DNA of 64,000 nucleotides from Desulfovibrio sp. MES5. GTDB lineage: Bacteria > Desulfobacterota > Desulfovibrionia > Desulfovibrionales > Desulfovibrionaceae. Below the pieces are notes generated by a model that saw only the letters and a program-made list of their open reading frames with translations, ran no database searches and had not been told where the DNA came from. Numbering within the stretch: position 1 is the stretch's first letter; each line of letters opens with the position of its first letter. The stretch spans positions 1-64,000 of the forward strand of contig NZ_MJUZ01000007.1 of the NCBI RefSeq assembly GCF_002237645.1, read 5' to 3'. Below, in pieces: positions 58,160-64,000 of this stretch. The position numbers were made by a program, and so were the translations under genes.

Positions 58160-59292
58160 ACTTTTTTCAGAATGCCTTGGTTCAGCTCTCCGCCTGGATG
58201 GAGCTGCCGCGTCAATGGATGCAGACCTGCCCCTTTTTGCAGACAGGCCTTGATTCCCTGTGCGTAACCCTGGCTCTGGCCGCCTTGCTGGCCTTTGCGG
58301 GGCTTGGCTTCATGTCGGCCACTGCACGAATATTGTCCATAACCCGCAAGCGCTCCTCCTATGATAAATGTGCGCGCCAACTGGCCCATCTGGCGTTGGT
58401 TCTGGGCTGGGTTCTGCTGGTGGCGGGGCGCGTGTGGTTGTTTTTCGTGCAGGGTTCCTACACCCCAGATTCCCTGCCCGACTTTATGGTGGAACTCAGC
58501 TGGATTATGCTGGGCCTCGCCGTACTGATCAGCAGTCTATACTTCGCGTTATGGAAGTTCCTTGTGAAGGTTCCGATTCTGCATGTGGTCATGGGCATGA
58601 TCAGCAGCGTGCAAGGCTGCATCGCCGTGCTTGTCGCCCTGAGTTCCGCCCGCATGATAAACGCTTATACCAGCCCCGACGCCACATCCATCACCCTGGG
58701 CGACATTTTCTTTCCCGGCTGGTTTTCGCCTTTCTGGCGCTCCTTATACTGGACTCTGCCTCTTATTCTGGCCATGGCGGCTGCAAGCGGAGCCATGTGG
58801 CTGACGCTACGCCGCCAGCGCGACGATTTCGGCCGCGACCACTACAATACCATGGTGCCCTGGTGCGCCATATGGGCTCGGAATGCCTGGGCCGTCTTCT
58901 GGCTGATATTTCTCGCATCGACAGTGGCTGAAATACAGCAGGCATGGCAGGGCGGCGTTTTCACCACTGAAAATGCCCTGCGCGAAAGCGCCAAGGTGCT
59001 GGTGTGGCTTGTTCCCCTGATTCTGTGGACAGTTGTGGCCCGCAGCGCCGCGCCCATGCGCCACAAGTTCACCCTGCTGGTGGCCCTGATCATGGCCGTG
59101 GCCTTCATGCTGCCCTATTATTCTCAGGCGACCAACCTGTCTTCCCCGGCGTCCAGGACGATCCAGGAAATGATCATTGCCCCCCTGCAGGAAAGAGAAT
59201 TGCCACCTTCGCCGCAAACAGCACCAGAAACTGCGCCCGAAGCGGACCAACAGGCAAGACCCCAAGCCGCGCCGCAAAAAAGCCCTGAGTAG
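58156..59292 (+). CDS. Polytopic membrane protein of unknown function
   Basis: 378 residues. About eight hydrophobic membrane segments are visible: SLCVTLALAALLAFAGLGFM, HLALVLGWVLLVAGRVWLFF, LSWIMLGLAVLISSLYFALW, HVVMGMISSVQGCIAVLVAL, LYWTLPLILAMAAASGAMWL, WAVFWLIFLASTVAEI, VLVWLVPLILWTVV and FTLLVALIMAVAFML. The tail is Pro/Gln-rich and cytoplasmic or periplasmic. A few histidines sit near membrane edges, but no heme-binding pattern is clear. No family is recognised. Translation is probably coupled to the leader peptide. It is divergent from the CpoB-like gene. Confidence 0.8.
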   Translation: MNFFQNALVQLSAWMELPRQWMQTCPFLQTGLDSLCVTLALAALLAFAGLGFMSATARILSITRKRSSYDKCARQLAHLALVLGWVLLVAGRVWLFFVQGSYTPDSLPDFMVELSWIMLGLAVLISSLYFALWKFLVKVPILHVVMGMISSVQGCIAVLVALSSARMINAYTSPDATSITLGDIFFPGWFSPFWRSLYWTLPLILAMAAASGAMWLTLRRQRDDFGRDHYNTMVPWCAIWARNAWAVFWLIFLASTVAEIQQAWQGGVFTTENALRESAKVLVWLVPLILWTVVARSAAPMRHKFTLLVALIMAVAFMLPYYSQATNLSSPASRTIQEMIIAPLQERELPPSPQTAPETAPEADQQARPQAAPQKSPE

Positions 59293-59395
59293 CTGACGCC
59301 CGCCTTCATGCCCCCCACGGTTCTTGGCGGTTCTGGCCAATAACGCCGGGGTGGTTTCGGGGCATGACGTGACACCAAACAGTCTTTTCTGCTTT

Positions 59396-59432
59396 CACAC
59401 AAAAACCCCGCATTACGCGGGGTTTTTGTGTG
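59396..59432. terminator. Perfect bidirectional terminator
   Basis: CACACAAAAACCCCGC (59396–59411) pairs perfectly with 59417–59432 around ATTAC, with five A/T on each side. It separates the membrane-protein gene from the convergent glycosyltransferase operon. Confidence 0.92.
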
Positions 59433-59465
59433 AGACCAGAGCAGACAAGCTTTGAAGCAGCTACA

Positions 59466-59575
59466 TCTCAATAAAAGTTTTAGGGGGTGGGGCATGGAGA
59501 CCCTTTTGCAAAAGGGTTTCCTCCCCCACAGAACATTTCTCCCAAACAAAGCATTTCAAAACATAATTACCTATT
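59466..59575. repeat. Dispersed intergenic element, copy 2
   Basis: On the minus strand it reads TTTTGAAATGCTTTG, AACCCTTTTGCAAAAGGG, CCCCACCCCCTAAAACT, sharing word order with 52501–52580. The core AACCCTTTTGCAAAAGGGTT is an almost perfect hairpin. It overlaps the end of the glycosyltransferase gene by nine bases. Confidence 0.5.
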
Positions 59576-60910
59576 TGCGTACTGCTTGCGCCATTCGTCC
59601 AAAAACAGCAGGCAGGTTTCCATTTCATCAAGAACGCCGGATCTGGCCCTGAGCGCTGCGGCAACATGATCAAAATCCGCATGGGGCCCCAGCCCCAGAC
59701 GCTCTACGGTGTGGGCCATGGCCGCGCTCAGATCCGCCGCCAGTTCCAACGTCAATCCCTTGGGCAAGGGCCGCGCAGAGGAACCGGATTCGTCATTTTG
59801 CCCGTCCGAGTTTTCGTGCGCATGTTCTTCGTTCCCGCCATCGGGCCAGGGGCCAAGACGCTCGGCCATATAATCCAGCAGGCGCTGCATGCGCTGTTGA
59901 TAGGTATGCTCGCGCAACACACGCTCCCGCGCCCTTGCGGCATACGCGCTCCGCGCTTCGGGATGCGCGAGAAAGTAGTCAAGCTTGGCGTAAAATTCTT
60001 CAATGGTGGAAAAGGTCGCCAACTCGTCGGGAGCAAAAAGGTCAGCCAATAAGCTGCGTTGGTCCAAAAGCTGAAAAGCATTCATGGCTGCCAGTTCAAA
60101 GGTACGCGGATTGACAAAATCGCCATGGCTTACAAGCTCTGTCGTGTGCAGGCTGGAATGCAGGTTGAGGTTCACCTTGATGGCGTTATAGATTTTTACG
60201 CTTTCTTCCTCGCCGATGCGCGCGCCGCCACGCTGCACATGGGCGGCCAGCAGATTTTCGCCTTCCCAGTCAGAACCCCAGATTTTGAAATTGCGGCCAA
60301 GCAGCGGCCTGAAGGCCAACCGCCGATTGGGATATCCTGCGCCCAAAAATCCTATATCCGCGCCATACTCCCGCTGTTCTTCAGGGCTGAGAGCCACTGG
60401 CTTATGAAAATCCGGCTGTGCGGCCATTGGCAGATAGAGCGCGTTGGTCTGCCCTGTCTCGGCCAGCATATCCAGGAAAGGCTGCTTCTGGATAACGGCA
60501 AAAACGTCATACAGGGGGGCGTAGGCGCGCCAGTACTGAAAAATCGCATGGTCTTCAACAAACCACATGGCCGTTCGCACCCCGGCCCGCCGCAACCGCT
60601 GCAGAAGGCTGCGCCCCATGGGAGCCTGGGCCATGGCCAGAACCAGGTGCGGTTCCTGCGCCTGCACCTGCGCCCACACTGCCTGTGCCACAACCTGAAG
60701 AAAGGAATTTTCAAGCTGCGCAGTCTGGGCAGGAGGCAACCCAAGCCCCTGCAGGCCCGTAAAAGCCGGATACATGAGCGGAGCCTCGAAAGTCCGCACG
60801 CTGTGCCCCATCTCTTCCAAGGCGCGCGCGCAGTACCTGCCTATGGGCAAGGAACCGCCATACATCGGCAAAACCACAAGAATTCTCAGAGAGGCAGAGG
60901 GCATGGGCAT
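59567..60910 (-). CDS. CgeB-like glycosyltransferase
   Basis: 447 residues from the ATG at 60910; the ATG two codons later has better ribosome-site spacing. An N-terminal Rossmann-like domain begins ILVVLPMYGGSLPIGRYCAR. The C-terminal part (YPNRRLAFRPLLGRNFKIWG, ELVSHGDFVNPRTFELAAMN, LFAPDELATFSTIEEFYAKL) is the Glyco_trans_1_2/CgeB domain. It likely transfers a sugar to a surface polymer or protein (CgeB-type enzymes act on spore coat or S-layer in other bacteria). A ~40-residue tail follows. It lies 10 bp after the GT9-like gene on the same strand. Confidence 0.78.
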   Translation of the reverse strand: MPMPSASLRILVVLPMYGGSLPIGRYCARALEEMGHSVRTFEAPLMYPAFTGLQGLGLPPAQTAQLENSFLQVVAQAVWAQVQAQEPHLVLAMAQAPMGRSLLQRLRRAGVRTAMWFVEDHAIFQYWRAYAPLYDVFAVIQKQPFLDMLAETGQTNALYLPMAAQPDFHKPVALSPEEQREYGADIGFLGAGYPNRRLAFRPLLGRNFKIWGSDWEGENLLAAHVQRGGARIGEEESVKIYNAIKVNLNLHSSLHTTELVSHGDFVNPRTFELAAMNAFQLLDQRSLLADLFAPDELATFSTIEEFYAKLDYFLAHPEARSAYAARARERVLREHTYQQRMQRLLDYMAERLGPWPDGGNEEHAHENSDGQNDESGSSARPLPKGLTLELAADLSAAMAHTVERLGLGPHADFDHVAAALRARSGVLDEMETCLLFLDEWRKQYANR

Positions 60911-60920
60911 ATTCTCCACT

Positions 60921-62198
60921 TCAGCAGTATCTGCCGGGCGGCAGCATCCAGTCCGTATCGCGGCACAACCATTCGTCAAACAGCCAGGCAACGTCAGAAT
61001 TGATCTCGCCAGAACCATTGAAGCCAGCAGCATCTTCCGCTGGCTTTGCAAAGGGCACTTTCAGATATGAAGCCAAAAATTGCCTCACCTGCGCGCGCTT
61101 GGCCGCATGCCTGTCGGTTCCGGCCACGAGGTGCAGCACTGTGCCAAGAGAATCCACGCGGCTGCGCCATAGTTGCAAACCTTCGGGCAAAGCCGCGCGT
61201 CCCGTTCCCTCGGTCAGGGCCAGCGTCAATGAGCGCAGCAGGTTCTGACTGCGAAAAGGCTCAAGGCAGGCCGTATCATACGGACATGGGGCCGACTCCA
61301 GGCAGGGGGCGCAATGCCGCTCTGCCTGCCAGACAAGATGCCCCTGCCCGTACGGCCCAGTTTCATGCGCAAAGGCTGAAGACAGAAAAAAGGCCAGAAC
61401 AGGCACGCCGAGGTGCGCGGCCAGATGCATGCTGCCTGTATCCGGCGTTATCAGGGCGTCCAGCCCGCTGACCGCGTCAACAAGACCCGGCCAGTCGGTT
61501 TTACCGCTCAGATCTTCCACCTTGTCCAGCATCTTGGGCGGCAACAGCCGTTGCAGCTTGCGCGCCACGTTTTTTTCCGCACTGGAGCCGAGCAGGCGCA
61601 CTTTTGGGCCGCCCATGGCGGAAAAAGCCGTACGCACCACTTCAGCCAGCAAGGGAGCGGGTAGTGAACGGCGGGATTCACGCCCGGCCAGCACCACGCC
61701 GATACCCTGCCCACCGGGAACGGCCACGGGATTAACCTCGGCGGGCGGCAAAGGATCATTGGCGAAGTGGCCCCAAAAATCCACAAGATTCAGCGATGAA
61801 AGCACGCGCTGGCGGCTCAGCTGAAAGGCCATTCTGGCCCACGGGGAGCGCCATACGCCGTCGGCAGCGGGTTTGTAGCCCACAACCGTCTCTGGCGCGA
61901 AGAGGCGGCACAGGGCCGCAGTCAGACCGGAAAAATTGCAGTTATATACGGCAGTGAACTCCATGTCGCGCCAGTCTGCCAGAACCCGGATATTTTTTTC
62001 CAGAACTTCATGTTCCTGGCAGCCGTGCAAAGCAAGGCCGTGTACTGTGGCAAAAGGATAGATCAGACGCGCAAGGGCAGACAGGCCAGCATCAACAGCC
62101 AGATGCACCTGGCCACGCCGCGCAAGAGTACGCAGCAAGCGCCCTGTTTGCACCACATCGCCAAAGCGTGCCGCCTGAATAACCAAAAATGTCGCCAT
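60921..62198 (-). CDS. GT9-family glycosyltransferase (ADP-heptose:LPS heptosyltransferase-like)
   Basis: 425 residues. The N-terminus (FLVIQAARFGDVVQTGRLLR) and C-terminal LDALITPDTGSMHLAAHLGV, then PVLAFF, are the donor-site signatures of heptosyltransferases. A Cys-rich segment near 300 (HCAPCLESAPCPYDTAC) is common to one GT9 subgroup. It probably adds heptose or a related sugar to the LPS core or another envelope glycan. The ATG has AGGAAGGGGC just upstream. It is followed by the CgeB-like gene and precedes the divergent precorrin gene. Confidence 0.85.
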   Translation of the reverse strand: MATFLVIQAARFGDVVQTGRLLRTLARRGQVHLAVDAGLSALARLIYPFATVHGLALHGCQEHEVLEKNIRVLADWRDMEFTAVYNCNFSGLTAALCRLFAPETVVGYKPAADGVWRSPWARMAFQLSRQRVLSSLNLVDFWGHFANDPLPPAEVNPVAVPGGQGIGVVLAGRESRRSLPAPLLAEVVRTAFSAMGGPKVRLLGSSAEKNVARKLQRLLPPKMLDKVEDLSGKTDWPGLVDAVSGLDALITPDTGSMHLAAHLGVPVLAFFLSSAFAHETGPYGQGHLVWQAERHCAPCLESAPCPYDTACLEPFRSQNLLRSLTLALTEGTGRAALPEGLQLWRSRVDSLGTVLHLVAGTDRHAAKRAQVRQFLASYLKVPFAKPAEDAAGFNGSGEINSDVAWLFDEWLCRDTDWMLPPGRYC

Positions 62199-62383
62199 GC
62201 CCCTTCCTGGTTTTGCGATTTGTCGTCAGGGCTGCCACTGCCATGAACAGCGGCATTGCCGCGCCCGCCGCCAAAATCAATCAATATGGGGAAGGTACGG
62301 CAATAGGCGAACGGAAGCAAGCGCGGGGGACTTTGCAAAAAACGCCAGCTTCTGTACAATACTGCATTCCGTAGATTTACAGC

Positions 62384-63109
62384 ATGACGCACACCGGACC
62401 CCATATGGAAACTTTCGCGCCCAAAACACCTCTGTATCCGCTCTTTCTTAGTCTCAGCGGGCTGAACTGCCTGCTGGTCGGGCTAGGGCAGGTCGGGCAG
62501 CGAAAACTGGCTGGTCTTCTGGCCTGCGATCCGGCATCGGTCCTCGTGCTGGAGCGCAATGATCCGCCAGCACACGACGCTTCCCTGCAAGATCTGCTGC
62601 GGGATCAACGCGTACGCTTTGAGCGCCGAACCTGCATGGCGGACGACATACACGGCAAAGCCCTGGTATTTGCCGCCACTGGCGATGTGGACGAAAACCG
62701 GCGCATAGCGGCATTGTGCCGTAGCCTGGGCGTACTGTGCAACTGCGCCAGCACCCCGGAAGAAGGAAACGTTCAGGTTCCGGCTGTGGCCCGTTGCGCG
62801 CCTCTTTCTGCGGCCCTGTCCACTGGCGGCGCAAGCCCTGCCCTGGCCAGGCGCTGGAAAGACGAACTGGGGCAATGGCTGGCTCCGCGTGCCCGCATGG
62901 CCACCCTTATGGGCAGGTTGCGTCCTCTGGTTCTTGCCTTGGGCGTCGAGACAGGGCAGAATACGCAGTTGTTCCGAAGCTTGGCAGTCTCCCCGCTTCA
63001 GCAGTGGCTTGAAGCCGGAGATATCGAAAACTGCCGACAGTGCCTGCTGGCGGAACTGCCAGCGGAATTGCACGTTCATATAGCGGAGTTACTTTATGAT
63101 CTCCCCTGA
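62384..63109 (+). CDS. Precorrin-2 dehydrogenase / sirohydrochlorin ferrochelatase-like (siroheme synthase N-domain)
   Basis: 241 residues. The NAD-binding fold NCLLVGLGQVGQRKLAGLLA leads, followed by FAATGDVDENRRIAALCRSL and CNCASTPEEGNVQVPAVARC (here a Pro/Gly loop and Asn-Cys in place of the more usual V-N-V-D). Then comes APLSAALSTGGASPALARRW, the conserved product-site block. It oxidises precorrin-2 to sirohydrochlorin, the branch point to siroheme and, in sulfate reducers, to heme by the alternative route. The methyltransferase half of CysG is absent here. It overlaps the next gene by 14 bp. A second ATG (METFAP) seven codons in is possible. Confidence 0.87.
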   Translation: MTHTGPHMETFAPKTPLYPLFLSLSGLNCLLVGLGQVGQRKLAGLLACDPASVLVLERNDPPAHDASLQDLLRDQRVRFERRTCMADDIHGKALVFAATGDVDENRRIAALCRSLGVLCNCASTPEEGNVQVPAVARCAPLSAALSTGGASPALARRWKDELGQWLAPRARMATLMGRLRPLVLALGVETGQNTQLFRSLAVSPLQQWLEAGDIENCRQCLLAELPAELHVHIAELLYDLP

Positions 63110-63923
63110 GTTTTCTACCGGCGTCACCCTGCTGCTCTACGGGCTGGCAAGTGTGTCCGGCATTGCTGGCATGATGGCGCGCAGCCCTTTCTGGCGGCGT
63201 GCCTGCTGCTACCTTGCTGCCGCAGGCTTTATTTTTCAGACTATCGGCCTGGCCATGGGCTTTCACAAGGCCTTGCCTGACGGGCTGAGTCTTGGCGCTT
63301 ACCTGCAGCTCATGGCCTGGTTTGTGGTCTTGTGCGGCCTTGCCTCCTGGGGCAAATTCAAGCAGGAAGCCTCGCTTATTTTTGCCTCGCCGCTGGGGCT
63401 CATGCTCTTTGCCATGTCCGCGCCCTATCTTCAGGCTGTGGTCGAGGTGCCGCATTATCTCAAAGCGCCCTTCTATGCCCTGCATATAGCCACGCTCTTT
63501 CTCAGTCTCGCCCTCATGGCCCTGGCTTTTGCGGCTGGTTCTCTTTTTCTTTTTCTTGAGTCCCGCATCAAAAGCAAGCAGTACATGAAGGGCTTCTGGC
63601 AGGACATGCCCGCTCTTGCCATGCTTGACAAAATCAACGCCTTTGCCACGGTCGTGGCCTATCCACTGTATACTCTCGGCATCGTTTCTGGCCTCATATG
63701 GGCCAAACCTGTTTTTGGAGCCACGGTAACGGGCGACCCCAAAGAAGTCATCAGCATCGTCATCTGGCTGCTGTTTTCCGTGCTGTTCAACAACAGGCTC
63801 ACCAAGGGCTGGCGTGGGCGAAAACCCGCGCGGCTGGCTGTTTTCATATTTATACTGTGTCTTTTTTCAATCATTGTGGTGAATACCTTTATGGAAACGC
63901 ACCACGCATTCATCCGGCGCTGA
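63096..63923 (+). CDS. CcsA/HemX-like cytochrome c assembly membrane protein
   Basis: 275 residues with eight hydrophobic membrane helices. Segments YLKAPFYALHIATLFLSLAL and SGLIWAKPVFGATVTGDPKE with VISIVIWLLFSVLFNNRLTK resemble CcsA/ResC/HemX proteins. Histidines at membrane edges could bind heme. CcsA proteins carry heme across the membrane for c-type cytochrome assembly; HemX relatives sit next to hemA and affect its level. Here it lies between the siroheme-type dehydrogenase and hemA, 13 bp before the latter's ATG. Confidence 0.85.
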   Translation: MISPEFSTGVTLLLYGLASVSGIAGMMARSPFWRRACCYLAAAGFIFQTIGLAMGFHKALPDGLSLGAYLQLMAWFVVLCGLASWGKFKQEASLIFASPLGLMLFAMSAPYLQAVVEVPHYLKAPFYALHIATLFLSLALMALAFAAGSLFLFLESRIKSKQYMKGFWQDMPALAMLDKINAFATVVAYPLYTLGIVSGLIWAKPVFGATVTGDPKEVISIVIWLLFSVLFNNRLTKGWRGRKPARLAVFIFILCLFSIIVVNTFMETHHAFIRR

Positions 63924-63936
63924 CTCGGGCATAATT

Positions 63937-64000
63937 ATGGACTGTGATATTTTTCTTGTGGGCCTGAATCACCGCACCGCCGGAGTGGACGTGCGCGAAC
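63937..64000 (+). CDS. hemA: Glutamyl-tRNA reductase, N-terminal start (window edge)
   Basis: Only the first 21 codons are in the window: IFLVGLNHRTAGVDVRE. GLNHRTAPV-like sequence is the hallmark N-terminus of HemA, which reduces glutamyl-tRNA to glutamate-1-semialdehyde, the first step of tetrapyrrole synthesis. It follows the CcsA/HemX-like gene and is cut by the window end. Confidence 0.92.
   Translation, partial: MDCDIFLVGLNHRTAGVDVRE

Overview
The window looks like chromosome from a GC-rich Gram-negative bacterium of the Desulfovibrio group (Desulfovibrionaceae). This is inferred from gene content and arrangement, not from a marker gene: rpoN–hpf–rapZ followed by a mannose-type PTS, an HD protein next to a plant/trypanosome-like phosphofructokinase, addAB, and a siroheme-synthase-like dehydrogenase followed by a CcsA/HemX-like protein and hemA. 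No rRNA gene is present. One tRNA gene (Met, CAT) is present.

Layout. 1–8946 (minus strand) is a surface-polysaccharide operon: phosphomannomutase, mannose-1-P guanylyltransferase, a GT4 glycosyltransferase, an ABC flippase-like exporter, a GT9-like protein and a methyltransferase. The 3' end of the methyltransferase gene has been replaced by the end of an ISL3-type insertion sequence. 9220–17440 (mostly plus strand) is an accessory block. It carries an ERF single-strand annealing protein, a Cas4/AddB-like Fe-S nuclease, an acidic small protein, a RelE-like toxin pair, a MoxR-like ATPase with a WGR-like tail, a DUF3150 protein, an antitoxin–Doc pair, a protein joining an HExxH motif to a von Willebrand A domain, and very small membrane peptides. 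Recurrent hairpins lie between these genes. This block is the best candidate for a poorly described system. 17517–21107 is an insertion-sequence junkyard: a frameshifted IS110/IS1111 element, a YefM–ParE pair, and an IS3 element with a programmed-frameshift site. 21108–30060 is a prophage remnant with two large podovirus-like ejection proteins (one truncated by the IS3 element), a 1.3-kb AT-rich non-coding stretch with an 82-bp tandem repeat, a small exported protein and a tyrosine integrase abutting tRNA-Met.

30240–64000 is ordinary core genome: uppP, metG, a RicT-like PSP1 protein, HD protein, pfk, addAB, a nitronate-monooxygenase-like flavoprotein, purQ, pyrG, rpoN–hpf–rapZ–EIIA–EIIB–EIIC, ppaC, xerC–dprA–cpoB-like, an unrecognised membrane protein with a coupled leader peptide, two glycosyltransferases, and the start of a siroheme/heme operon. 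The EIIC gene is broken or slips at a run of nine T.

How the genes work together. The first operon makes GDP-mannose and builds, modifies and exports a glycan; UppP recycles the lipid carrier such glycans use. AddAB and DprA/XerC handle chromosomal DNA ends, uptake and dimer resolution, while ERF plus the Cas4-like nuclease form a second, mobile recombination pair. The rpoN cluster couples alternative sigma factor, ribosome hibernation and PTS signalling. Gene boundaries were read by eye; family names rest on recognised motifs, not on database searches.
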